From NCBI GenBank assembly GCA_024742275.1, contig JANSYS010000007.1, positions 62,001 to 126,000 on the forward strand: 64,000 bases of DNA, read 5' to 3'. The stretch comes from Alphaproteobacteria bacterium (GTDB lineage Bacteria > Pseudomonadota > Alphaproteobacteria > Thalassobaculales > Thalassobaculaceae). How positions within the stretch are numbered: the stretch's first letter is position 1; every line of letters starts with the position of its first letter. Position numbers and translations under genes: made by a program. Positions 1 through 8,244 of the stretch are shown piece after piece. The notes under the pieces are model-generated. The model was not told where the DNA came from, did not search any database, and worked only from the letters and a program-made list of their open reading frames with translations.

Positions 1-70
1 GCGATCGCGAGTCGCATAGGCTCTGCGGAGGGCCTATAGAGGCAACGTCGCAACGAATCGGACTTCCCCG

Positions 71-631
71 ATGCAGGACCACCCCCATTCCGATGTCTTG
101 TCTCCGACCGAATCAGTCCCGGCGCCAGCAGCGTTTCTCGACCGAGACGGGGTTCTGAATAAGGATATCGGTTACGCCCATCGTGCAGATCAGATCGACT
201 GGGTCGAAGGTGCCGCCGAAGCCGTCCGGCGTCTCAATGCGACAGGTTTCCGGGTCTTCGTCGTCACCAACCAGTCCGGAATCGCCCGCGGTCTCTATTC
301 CAGCGAGGCCGTCGACTCCCTGCACTGGTGGATGGCCGAGATCCTCCGTCGACGAGGCGCGCGGATCGACGACTGGAGATACTGCCCCTACCACCCCGAC
401 CATCAGGCCGAACGGTTCGCCGACAAGGCGTCCTGGCGCAAACCCGCACCGGGCATGCTTCTGGACCTCATGCGGCACTGGCCGGTCGATCGCGACCGCT
501 CGTTCCTGATTGGCGACCGGTCGTCGGACATCGAGGCGGCCCAGGCGGCGGGAATTGCCGGTCACCTGTTCGCCGGCGGGAACCTCGAAGCGTTTGTCGC
601 GGCCATTCTGGACGATCGGGAGGCGGACTGA
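71..631 (+). CDS. GmhB/HisB-N-like HAD phosphatase
   Basis: HAD-superfamily phosphatase of 186 aa, most like D-glycero-D-manno-heptose 1,7-bisphosphate 7-phosphatase, which acts in ADP-heptose synthesis for LPS. Motif I is DRDGVLN (residues 24-30, nucleophile D24, acid/base D26). Motif II lies in VVTNQSGIARG. The late acidic motif is IGDRSSDIEAA. Classical GmhB has a zinc site made by a CxH pair followed by a CxC pair before RKP. Here the first pair survives as CPYH, but the second reads ASWRKP, so the zinc site looks lost. The gene ends 7 nt before manC and is probably co-transcribed with it, which suggests a surface-sugar locus extending left of the window. A related sugar-phosphate phosphatase is possible. 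Confidence 0.75.
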   Translation: MQDHPHSDVLSPTESVPAPAAFLDRDGVLNKDIGYAHRADQIDWVEGAAEAVRRLNATGFRVFVVTNQSGIARGLYSSEAVDSLHWWMAEILRRRGARIDDWRYCPYHPDHQAERFADKASWRKPAPGMLLDLMRHWPVDRDRSFLIGDRSSDIEAAQAAGIAGHLFAGGNLEAFVAAILDDREAD

Positions 632-638
632 TCCTGTG

Positions 639-2078
639 ATGAAGATTCATCCCGTCCTGCTGTCGGGCGGCGCCGGAACCAGGCTCTGGCCGCTTTCGCG
701 TACGGCCTACCCGAAGCAGTTTCTCTGTCTTCTAGGCGAGCGCTCGCTGTTGCAAACATCGGTGCTGCGGGTCTCCGATCCGGCGCTGTTCGCACCGCCC
801 GTCGTGGTCACGAACGCCGACCACCGGTTCATCGTCGCCGAACAGCTCCGCACCGCCGGAATTGAACCCGCGGCGATTCTTCTGGAATCGGAAGGTCGCA
901 ATTCCGCTCCAGCCGCAATGGCGGCGGCGCTTTGGCTTCAGGCAGCGGATCCCGACGCGGTGCTTCTACTGCTGGCCGCGGACCACGTGATGACCCGTCC
1001 CGACGCCTTCCTGGAAGCCGTCACTGCAGCGACATCGGCCGCCCAGGCCGGACGGATCGTCACCTTCGGCATCGCGCCGGACCGGCCGGACACGTCCTAC
1101 GGCTATATTCTGGCGGGCCCGCCGGACGCCGCCGGCGTCGCGCCGGTCGAGCGGTTCGTCGAGAAACCGAACGCCGAGGCGGCAAGCAACTATCTCCGGG
1201 ACGGCCGCTATCTTTGGAACTCGGGCAATTTTCTCGCCACCGCCGCAACGCTGTGCCGGGAAGCGGAACGTCATGTCCCGGATCTCCTATCCGCCTGCCG
1301 GTCCGCATTGACCGATGCGCGTGTCGATCTCGACTTCCTTCGCCTGGATCCGCCGTCCTTCGGCAGCGCGCCGTCCGTTTCGATCGACTACGCGATCATG
1401 GAGCGCACCGACTCCGCATCCGTCATCGCCTGCGACCCGGGCTGGAGCGATATCGGCTCCTTCGATGCCCTGGCCGATGCGCTCGGCCGGGATGTCGAGG
1501 GAAACGCGACATCCGGACCGGGTCTCCATGTCGGCAGCCGCAGCACGTCGGCGATTTCCACAGGCCCGTTGATCGCGACCCTCGGCCTGGAAAAGGTGGT
1601 CGTCGTCGCAACACCCGATGCCGTTCTCGTGGCCGCAGCCGATCGGATCCAGGATGTTCGTGCCGTCGTCGCGCAGTTAAGGGAAGGCGGACACGACGAG
1701 GCCGACGGCCACGCCGACGTTCATCGACCCTGGGGTTCCTACCGCAATCTCGATATCGGCGACGGGTTCCTGGTGAAACAGATCCGCATCAAACCGGGCG
1801 GACGCCTGTCGCTCCAGACCCACGCGCACAGGGCGGAGCACTGGGTCGTGATCGAGGGGCGCGCCAGGGTCACACTTGGCCCCGATGCCGACGAACTCAC
1901 GGTCGTCGATCTGTCGGAGCATCAATCGATCGATATCCCGAGGGGCTGGGTGCATCGGCTGGAGAACGTCACAGATACCCCGGCGGCGATCATCGAAGTG
2001 CAGTCGGGGGCATTGCTGTCGGAGGACGACATCGTCCGGCTGGACGACGTCTATGGTCGCAGCGGCATGCCCACGTAG
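639..2078 (+). CDS. manC: Mannose-1-phosphate guanylyltransferase / mannose-6-phosphate isomerase
   Basis: Bifunctional type II enzyme of 479 aa that makes GDP-mannose from fructose-6-phosphate via mannose-6- and mannose-1-phosphate. The nucleotidyltransferase signature GGAGTRLWPLSR lies at residues 10-21 and the FVEKP motif follows in the middle. The C-terminal third is the cupin isomerase domain, with RPWGSY, SLQTHAHRAEHW and IPRGWVHRLEN. The usual HHH run in the metal motif reads HAH here. The ATG at 639 was chosen because the reading frame upstream of it overlaps the preceding gene with no homology. A GTG at 636 is an alternative. It is probably co-transcribed with the GmhB-like gene for capsule, exopolysaccharide or LPS precursors. 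Confidence 0.92.
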   Translation: MKIHPVLLSGGAGTRLWPLSRTAYPKQFLCLLGERSLLQTSVLRVSDPALFAPPVVVTNADHRFIVAEQLRTAGIEPAAILLESEGRNSAPAAMAAALWLQAADPDAVLLLLAADHVMTRPDAFLEAVTAATSAAQAGRIVTFGIAPDRPDTSYGYILAGPPDAAGVAPVERFVEKPNAEAASNYLRDGRYLWNSGNFLATAATLCREAERHVPDLLSACRSALTDARVDLDFLRLDPPSFGSAPSVSIDYAIMERTDSASVIACDPGWSDIGSFDALADALGRDVEGNATSGPGLHVGSRSTSAISTGPLIATLGLEKVVVVATPDAVLVAAADRIQDVRAVVAQLREGGHDEADGHADVHRPWGSYRNLDIGDGFLVKQIRIKPGGRLSLQTHAHRAEHWVVIEGRARVTLGPDADELTVVDLSEHQSIDIPRGWVHRLENVTDTPAAIIEVQSGALLSEDDIVRLDDVYGRSGMPT

Positions 2079-2214
2079 CGGAATGGGGTTTACCTGAGTC
2101 AGACTCATTCAAATCGCCTCAAAGCTTCGAAAAATTTTATTTAAAAATTAACGGACAATGGCAATAGTGGTGTCTCCGATTCGTCACCAGCCACCAGATC
2201 ATGTGTTCCTGACC

Positions 2215-2550
2215 ATGCGCCGTTCCGCGCTAGCCGCTTTCACCATCCTTGCCTCCTTCGCCCTGGGGGCCCTCGCCGCTCCACAGGCCAAAGCCAGTTC
2301 CGGCAATGGTCCCGGCTACTACGAGGCACTTCTCCACTACTGCTATAAAGGCGGACTGGCGGAGCGGATCGGCGGCGATCCGGAAAGCGTTTCCAGAACA
2401 GGCTTGGCCAGCAAGCGCGCGGCGTTGCGGGACCTGCGCGGGGCCATGGGACGGGGAGAGACGGCGATGACGGCTCTCTGCGCCGCCGGCTACTACCGCG
2501 CGATCCAGGCCGGGTACGTTACGGTCTATCGCGACGACAAGGCTGAGTGA
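2215..2550 (+). CDS. Small secreted hypothetical protein
   Basis: Predicted 111-aa protein that I do not recognise. An N-terminal signal peptide (MRRSALAAF followed by a hydrophobic core, likely cleaved after the KAS region near residue 28) leaves a mature chain of about 83 residues. That chain contains four tyrosines in YYEA/YCYK and GYYRA, and two cysteines that could pair. The ATG at 2215 was preferred over one at 2158 because it places the charged residues directly before the hydrophobic stretch. The 136 nt upstream are AT-rich for this genome. It ends 17 nt from the convergent ABC transporter operon. Confidence 0.55.
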   Translation: MRRSALAAFTILASFALGALAAPQAKASSGNGPGYYEALLHYCYKGGLAERIGGDPESVSRTGLASKRAALRDLRGAMGRGETAMTALCAAGYYRAIQAGYVTVYRDDKAE

Positions 2551-2567
2551 TCGTCCCGAAACGGCTG

Positions 2568-3269
2568 CTAGACCTCCAACCACTCCCGTCGAACCTGGTC
2601 GTCGGCGGCGAAGTCAGCCGGTGTCCCGTCGAAGACCAGCCGCCCGTGTCCCATCACAAGAAGTCGATGTGAGATTTTCAGGGCGATGGTCAGCTTCTGC
2701 TCCACCAGCAGGATCGATACGCCGCGCCGGGCGATCTCTTCGAGCAAACCGGCGACCCGCTCGACCATCTGCGGACTTAACCCCTCGGTCGGCTCGTCCA
2801 CCATCACCAGATCCGGGTCGCCCATCAGGGTCCGGCACATGGTGAGCATCTGCTGTTCGCCGCCGGACAATGCCCCGGCCACCACATCCGCCCGCTCCCG
2901 AAGATTCGGGAACAGCGCGAACATATCCTCCATAGACCAGCGGTCGTCCGGGCCCGGTCTGCTGGACTTCATGCCGAGAACCAGATTCTGGCGGACCGTC
3001 AGCGTCGGAAAGATATCCCGGTTCTCGGGCACGTATCCAATCCCGAGATGGGCGACTTCATGCGGCTTCCGCCCCGCGATCTCCTCGCCGCGCAGACGGA
3101 CCGATCCAACCGGCGGAACCTCGCCCATGATCGCCTTGCAGGTGGTGCTGCGCCCGACGCCGTTGCGGCCGAGCAGACTGACGATTTCGCCTTCACCAAC
3201 CTGGAAGGACACGCCCTGCAGGATATGGCTCTTGCCGTAATAGGCGTGGAGGTCGGTGACCTGAAGCAT
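2568..3269 (-). CDS. HAAT ABC transporter ATP-binding protein, LivF type
   Basis: Second ATPase (233 aa) of a hydrophobic amino acid/amide uptake transporter. The signature LSGGEQQ is at residues 134-140 and Walker B LVMVDEP at 154-160. Walker A reads GRNGVGRSTT (34-43), with Arg40 where lysine is canonical. The rest of the ATPase is intact and the operon is complete. From memory the same R occurs in a subgroup of HAAT ATPases, so I do not call it inactive. Its start codon overlaps the stop of the LivG-type gene (ATGA), showing translational coupling. It is the last gene of the operon. The substrate cannot be read from sequence; amino acids, amides, urea and aromatic acids are all possible for this family. 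Confidence 0.88.
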   Translation of the reverse strand: MLQVTDLHAYYGKSHILQGVSFQVGEGEIVSLLGRNGVGRSTTCKAIMGEVPPVGSVRLRGEEIAGRKPHEVAHLGIGYVPENRDIFPTLTVRQNLVLGMKSSRPGPDDRWSMEDMFALFPNLRERADVVAGALSGGEQQMLTMCRTLMGDPDLVMVDEPTEGLSPQMVERVAGLLEEIARRGVSILLVEQKLTIALKISHRLLVMGHGRLVFDGTPADFAADDQVRREWLEV

Positions 3270-4036
3270 CAGTTGACCTCCTGGCCGGCGGAGTCCACGG
3301 CACCGAGATACGCCTCCTGCACCGCGCGGCTCGCTCGGACCTCTTCGGGCGTTCCGGTGGCGATGATCTCGCCATAGACCAGAACCGAAATCCGGTCGGC
3401 GAGATCGAAGACCACGCCCATGTCGTGCTCGACCATGACCAACGTGCGGCCCTCTGTGACCCGACGGATCAGAGCGACCACGCCCTCGGTCTCGCTGTGG
3501 CTCATGCCCGCCGTCGGTTCGTCCAGCATGATCACTTCCGCGCCCCCGGCGATGGTGATGCCGATCTCCAAGGCCCGCTGTTCGGCATAGGCCAGGACTC
3601 CGGCCGGCAGGTCGCAGCGGTCGAGGAGGCCGATTTCATCGAGGATTTGCGCCGCGCGTTCGTTCAACTCGCGCTCGGTGTCCACGAGACGCCAGAAGCT
3701 GTTCCGGTACTCCATCGCCCAGAGCAGGCCACAGCGGACGTTCTCGAAGACGCTGAGCCGGGGAAAGATATTGGTGATCTGGAACGAGCGGCTGAGCCCC
3801 TTGCGATTGATCTGGTAGGGCTCGAGGCCGGTCACGTCCTCACCGTTGAGCAGGATGCGTCCGGCGGTCTTCGAATACTTGCCGCTGACCAGGTGGAACA
3901 GGGTCGACTTGCCGGCGCCGTTGGGACCGATGATGGCGTGACGTTCGCCAGAGCGGATCTCCAGGTCGATGCCGCGGATGATCTCGGTCGGCCCGAAGTT
4001 TTTCCGCACACCCTGCATCTGCAGCGCCGCGCTCAT
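3269..4036 (-). CDS. HAAT ABC transporter ATP-binding protein, LivG type
   Basis: First ATPase (255 aa) of the importer. Walker A GPNGAGKST is at residues 37-45. The signature motif is the variant LAYAEQR rather than LSGGQ, followed by Walker B EVIMLDEPTAG and the H-loop in VEHDMGVV. The LAYAEQR form is familiar from LivG proteins of this transporter subgroup. The start at 4036 (MSAALQM) gives ATGA overlaps with both neighbours, the LivM-type permease upstream and the LivF-type ATPase downstream. It hydrolyses ATP at the cytoplasmic face together with LivF to power uptake. Confidence 0.9.
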   Translation of the reverse strand: MSAALQMQGVRKNFGPTEIIRGIDLEIRSGERHAIIGPNGAGKSTLFHLVSGKYSKTAGRILLNGEDVTGLEPYQINRKGLSRSFQITNIFPRLSVFENVRCGLLWAMEYRNSFWRLVDTERELNERAAQILDEIGLLDRCDLPAGVLAYAEQRALEIGITIAGGAEVIMLDEPTAGMSHSETEGVVALIRRVTEGRTLVMVEHDMGVVFDLADRISVLVYGEIIATGTPEEVRASRAVQEAYLGAVDSAGQEVN

Positions 4037-5370
4037 GGCGCACCTCCCGCGGCGCCGGTCGCCCTGCCGAAGGCGTCCCGGAGGCGCGGCGCGAGACGGG
4101 CGAGTGCGTAGGCGCCGCCGACGGCCAGAACGGCCGCCACGAGCCAGGGCGGCGCCGTGGAGACATCCAGGCTCAGGCCGAAGACATGGGCCTCGCTTTC
4201 GCCGACGACGCTCTGGTTGGCGACGTTCCCCATCTCGAGCAGCAGGATCGCCCCTGCCAGGAAGGCGACCAGCGGCACCAGGGCCACTCCGTAGGCGGCA
4301 ACCAGCGGTCCCAGACGTCCCGAGCGAAGGGCCGGACCGTGCATCGCAACCAGTCCGGTCAGCCCACGCGGCGCATACATGACGGTCAGCACGAACAGAA
4401 TGCCGACATAGAGCTGCCAAAGCTCGGTGTGGTTGGAGAGCACCGTCTGCAGCAATGTCAGCACGATCGCTCCGACGATCGGACCGACGAAGAACCCGAC
4501 ACCGCCGATAAAGGCCATCAGCAGCACCCAGCCGGAAGTGACCAGGTTCAGGTTCTCCTCGGTGAGGATCTCGTAGTTGATGGCGAACAGCCCGCCGGCC
4601 ATGCCGGCGAAGAACCCGGAGGCGCAGAACGAGACGAAACGGACGTAGCGCTGGCTGTAGCCGACGAACTCGGCCCGCTCCTCGTTGTCGCGAACGGCAT
4701 TCGCCATGCGGCCGGCGGGCGTGCGCGAGAACAGATACATGAACAAAGCGGCGACCAGGACCACACCGGCGGTCAGGTAGTAGACCTCGACCTCGCTCAG
4801 GAACTCGAAGCCGAAGACCGGCGGTCCCATGGTGCGATCGCCGCTGACCCCCTCCTCGCCGCCGAAGAAGGCGACGAAGATGATCGAGCAGGCGGCGACC
4901 AGCTCGCCGACTCCAAGAGAGATCATGGCGAAGACCGTCCCCGCGCGCCGGGTCGAGAATCCGCCGATCGGGATGGCGAAGGCGAGGCCGAACAGTCCGC
5001 CGACCAGGGGCAGGAGCGGCAGCGGCAGCCACCAGCCGTCGTACTCCACGGAGTTCATGACATGGACCGACAGGAACCCTCCGAGGCCGAAATAGACAGC
5101 GTGGCCGAACGACAGCATCCCGCCCTGGCCCAGCAGCATGTTGTAGCTGAGCGCGAAGACGATGGAGATGCCCATCTGGTTCATGATCGTGACGGCTACA
5201 GCCGAGGGAAAGACCAACGGCATGATCATCAGAATGACAACGGCCGCCCCCCAGACGGGCAGCGTCCGGGAAAACGCGCCGCGCCGCATCTGCTCGTCCG
5301 CCACGCGCTTCCAAGCCGGCTCGACACCGTCAGCGGTGGCGCCGGTGGTGGTGCTCTGGTTCACGCTCAT
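4033..5370 (-). CDS. HAAT ABC transporter permease, LivM type, C-terminally extended
   Basis: Inner-membrane permease of 445 aa. The LivM core runs from about residue 35 to 340, with GQGGMLSFGHAVYFGLGG and the cytoplasmic loop around RTPAGRMANAVRDNEERAEF. Most LivM proteins end shortly after the APRGLTGL motif (about 333-340). This one continues for roughly 105 residues containing two more hydrophobic segments (about 355-380 and 408-425) and an Arg/Ala-rich tail. An N-terminal cytoplasmic stretch of about 35 residues precedes the first helix. The start at 5370 overlaps the LivH stop (ATGA). The extension may be lineage-specific; it has no visible homology to other genes here. Confidence 0.88.
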   Translation of the reverse strand: MSVNQSTTTGATADGVEPAWKRVADEQMRRGAFSRTLPVWGAAVVILMIMPLVFPSAVAVTIMNQMGISIVFALSYNMLLGQGGMLSFGHAVYFGLGGFLSVHVMNSVEYDGWWLPLPLLPLVGGLFGLAFAIPIGGFSTRRAGTVFAMISLGVGELVAACSIIFVAFFGGEEGVSGDRTMGPPVFGFEFLSEVEVYYLTAGVVLVAALFMYLFSRTPAGRMANAVRDNEERAEFVGYSQRYVRFVSFCASGFFAGMAGGLFAINYEILTEENLNLVTSGWVLLMAFIGGVGFFVGPIVGAIVLTLLQTVLSNHTELWQLYVGILFVLTVMYAPRGLTGLVAMHGPALRSGRLGPLVAAYGVALVPLVAFLAGAILLLEMGNVANQSVVGESEAHVFGLSLDVSTAPPWLVAAVLAVGGAYALARLAPRLRDAFGRATGAAGGAP

Positions 5371-6317
5371 GTCTCTCGTTTCCCCATGAGTCCGGTGGGG
5401 CGGAAGATCAGGATCAGGATCAGCAGAATGTACGGGAGGATCGGCGCCACCTGCGGCAGCGACAGGGTCCACAGATCGCGCAGGGCGTGATCCGCGTCGA
5501 AACTGACACCGAGCAGAGCGAGCAGGTCGTTGACCGACCAGTCGAGGGCGATGGCGAAGGTCTGAAGCCAGCCGATCAACAGCGACGCGACGAACGCGCC
5601 GGCCAGCGAACCCAGTCCGCCGACCACGATGACCACGAACACGATGGATCCGAGCACGAATGCCATGCCCGGAAAGGTTCCGAGTGCCGGACCCGCGATC
5701 ACGCCGGCCAGCCCGGCGAGCGCCGATCCGACGCCGAAGACCCCCATGAAGACCAGCGGGACGTTGTGTCCCAGGTTGGACACGGTGTGCGGATGGGTGA
5801 TCGCCGCCTGGATGATCAGTCCCACCCGCGACCGGCTGAGGACGGTAAAGAGGCCGATAAAGATTCCAACCGAGATCAGAATCATGAACGCCTTGTAGGC
5901 CGGGAAATTCTGCCCGTAGAGAGTGAACAGCGGAAACTGAAGGATTTCCGGCGCGCTGTAATCCTTGGTCGCCTTGCCCCAGAAGAACTGGACGATCTCC
6001 TCGATCAGGAATGCCAACCCGAAGGTGAAGATCAGCTCGGCGACATGGCCGTGCCGATGGACGTGTCGCAGCCCGTAGCGCTCGACAAGGGCGCCGGCGA
6101 CACCCACCAGCAGCGGGGCGATCACCAGTCCCGGCCAGAACCCGACATAGGTGGAGATCGTGTACGCGAAATAGGCCCCCAGCATGTAGAAGCTTGCATG
6201 CGCGAAGTTGAGCACGCCCATCATGCTGAAGATCAGAGTCAGGCCGCTCGACAGCATGAACAGCAGCAGTCCCGTGACCAAGCCGTTCAGCAGCGAGAAA
6301 ATCACCAGTTCGGTCAT
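5367..6317 (-). CDS. HAAT ABC transporter permease, LivH type
   Basis: Inner-membrane permease of 316 aa with about eight hydrophobic segments. LivH hallmarks include GLTLIFSMMGVLNFAHASFYMLG near the N-terminus (about residues 25-47), RHGHVAELIFTFGLAF in the middle and GGLGSLAGAF in the second half. It pairs with the LivM-type subunit to form the substrate channel. It overlaps livM by ATGA and lies 81 nt downstream of the binding-protein gene, the usual order in such operons. Confidence 0.92.
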   Translation of the reverse strand: MTELVIFSLLNGLVTGLLLFMLSSGLTLIFSMMGVLNFAHASFYMLGAYFAYTISTYVGFWPGLVIAPLLVGVAGALVERYGLRHVHRHGHVAELIFTFGLAFLIEEIVQFFWGKATKDYSAPEILQFPLFTLYGQNFPAYKAFMILISVGIFIGLFTVLSRSRVGLIIQAAITHPHTVSNLGHNVPLVFMGVFGVGSALAGLAGVIAGPALGTFPGMAFVLGSIVFVVIVVGGLGSLAGAFVASLLIGWLQTFAIALDWSVNDLLALLGVSFDADHALRDLWTLSLPQVAPILPYILLILILIFRPTGLMGKRET

Positions 6318-6398
6318 GGAGTCATCCCGTCAGAGTCGCGAACGAGAGCGGCGCCGTCTCCCGGGTCCGGGCAACGGCGCCGCGCGCAATCGTTCGGA

Positions 6399-7652
6399 TC
6401 AGGCGGCGTTCGGCCGCTCCATCTGGCAACTCGTCGGGCTGTCCTTGCCCGCCATCGGCACGGTCTTCTCGTTCGCCAGGCCGTACCCGGAATTGTCGGC
6501 GTCGACGACGATGTTCTTGTTGGTGTGAACCGAGATATGGACGTCCTGAATGGCCTGGTGGTCCGAGGGCCGCATCCAGACCTTACCGCCCATGATGGTG
6601 TCGTATTCCATCCCTTCCAGGGCGTAGGCCACTTTCACCGGGTCGGTCGTGCCGGCGGCTTCGATGGCCTTTGCCAGCATCGCAATCGTGTTGAAGATCC
6701 GGGGCTGGTTGATGTCGTTGTCGGGGTACTTCGCCTTGAACGCGTCATCCAACGCCTTGAACTCGGGTGTCGGCGGATTGAGCGTTCCCTCGCGCACCGA
6801 CCGGATGATGCCTTCGCCCAAGGGGCCGAAGGTGGCGGTAATACCGTCATGCGCGCCATAGTATGTATAGATCGGCGAATCCACGCCGGCCTCGATGATC
6901 GCCTTGCCGAGGCCGACCATATCGGCACCCCAGTTGCCGGTGATCACCGCCTGGGCACCGGACGCCTTGATCTTCGTGGCATACGGGGTGAAGTCCTTCA
7001 CCTTGCCGATCGGATGCAGTTCGTTGCCGACGATTTCGATGTCGGGCCGCTTTTCGGCGAGCATCCTCACAGCGGCCGCGGCGACCGCCTTTCCGAAGCT
7101 GTAGTCCTGACCGATGATGTAGACCTTCTTGATCTCCGATCTCTCGCCGATGGCATCGGTCAACGCATCCATCTTGATGTCGGCGTTGGCGTCGAACCGG
7201 AAGTGCCAGAAATTGCACTTGTCGTTGGTCAGCGCCGGATCCACGGCCGAATAGTTCAGAAACAGCACGCGTTGGTCCGGGTTCCGCTTGTTGTGCTTCT
7301 CGATCGCGTCGGTCAGCGCGTTGGCCACACCGGACGAGTTGCCCTGGACCACGTAATTGATCCCGTCGCTGATCGCCCGCTTGAGCTGGATGAGGCTCTC
7401 TTTCGGGCTGATCTTGTTGTCGAGCGGAACGATCTCGAACATCCGCCCGTCAAGCACCCCTCCCTTGGCGTTCACCAAGGTTTCGGCCGCGAACTCGAAC
7501 GAACGCAGGCCGGACTCGCCCGTGGTCGCGAACGGTCCCGACAACGGGTCGATGAAAGCGATTTTGATCGGATCTGCGGCCTCTGCACCGGCGGACCACG
7601 CCAGAGCAAGACCGATTGTGGCGGCAAATGCCGTCCTGCGGGTAACAGCCAT
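6399..7652 (-). CDS. Periplasmic substrate-binding protein of the HAAT importer
   Basis: Leucine-binding-like periplasmic receptor (Peripla_BP_6 family), 417 aa. A Sec signal peptide MAVTRRTAF...SAGAEA is followed by cleavage before ADPIKIAF. The typical first strand IKIAFIDPLSGPFATTGE is present. The start at 7652 is supported by a GGGAGGAATT ribosome site directly upstream; longer in-frame starts lack one. It is the first gene of the operon binding protein-LivH-LivM-LivG-LivF, so expression probably starts in the 203-nt spacer before the tRNA gene. The ligand is unknown. Confidence 0.92.
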   Translation of the reverse strand: MAVTRRTAFAATIGLALAWSAGAEAADPIKIAFIDPLSGPFATTGESGLRSFEFAAETLVNAKGGVLDGRMFEIVPLDNKISPKESLIQLKRAISDGINYVVQGNSSGVANALTDAIEKHNKRNPDQRVLFLNYSAVDPALTNDKCNFWHFRFDANADIKMDALTDAIGERSEIKKVYIIGQDYSFGKAVAAAAVRMLAEKRPDIEIVGNELHPIGKVKDFTPYATKIKASGAQAVITGNWGADMVGLGKAIIEAGVDSPIYTYYGAHDGITATFGPLGEGIIRSVREGTLNPPTPEFKALDDAFKAKYPDNDINQPRIFNTIAMLAKAIEAAGTTDPVKVAYALEGMEYDTIMGGKVWMRPSDHQAIQDVHISVHTNKNIVVDADNSGYGLANEKTVPMAGKDSPTSCQMERPNAA

Positions 7653-7855
7653 GAATTCCTCCCTATATGGATGGTCGGCCACCGCTTTTTGAGTGCAATG
7701 GTCCGCCGTCAGGGAAAGCATGGCGGGTGGTTCCGAGAGGGTCAAGCGTGGTTCCGGCATCCTCCAACGGCTTAGGCACAACCGCCGATTCGCCGCGACG
7801 AGGAAGGGTCAGATGACCCAACCGACCATAAAATCCTAAGGAAGCATTCTGAAAA

Positions 7856-7932
7856 TGGCGCGCCCGGGAAGATTCGAACTCCCAACCTCCTGATCCGTAG
7901 TCAGGTGCTCTATCCAGTTGAGCTACGGGCGC
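7856..7932 (-). tRNA. tRNA-Arg(ACG)
   Basis: A 77-nt cloverleaf read on the minus strand. The acceptor arm GCGCCCG pairs with CGGGCGC, the D arm contains GCTC...GAGC, the anticodon stem CCTGA/TCAGG encloses loop CTACGGA (anticodon ACG, expected to be modified to ICG), and the T loop is TTCGAAT. The CCA end is encoded. Confidence 0.97.
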
Positions 7933-8244
7933 TTGCCGGGGGTGACCCCCCGGAGGCCGCGCAACCTACTCAAACACCCCCGCCTTGGCAAGGGGGCTGA
8001 TATCAAAATCCTTCGGGCAAAAGAACTTGTTCGGATTCCGTGGTTTAAGTAGTATCTCAGCACTGAATTGTGAGCGAGGTCGAAGGATAATCGCTGGCGA
8101 AATCTCCTCGGAGAAATTGCCCGGGTCCCGACACCGCGTATCGCATCATGGACGCGCCCGGTCGCGAGGGGAGCGGCACGCGTCCTTCGGGGGTCCGGGT
8201 TGGGAATAAAAAGGGATGACGCGGTGATCGGATCGTTCGACTCC
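7933..8244. other. Intergenic region, 312 nt
   Basis: Spacer between the minus-strand tRNA-Arg and the plus-strand lipoprotein gene. It must hold promoters for both, in divergent orientation. Short open frames here have no ribosome site or recognisable composition. I see no convincing operator, repeat or terminator. Confidence 0.5.

Noticed and set aside
2090-2160. CtrA site in the TTAA-rich spacer after manC
   Set aside because: The TTAA blocks are spaced by 3 nt, not 7, so the consensus is not met.
5487-7775. Very long plus-strand open frame opposite the liv operon
   Set aside because: It is antisense to well-supported liv genes. Its translation is Arg/Asp/His-rich low complexity with no motifs, typical of GC-rich codon bias.
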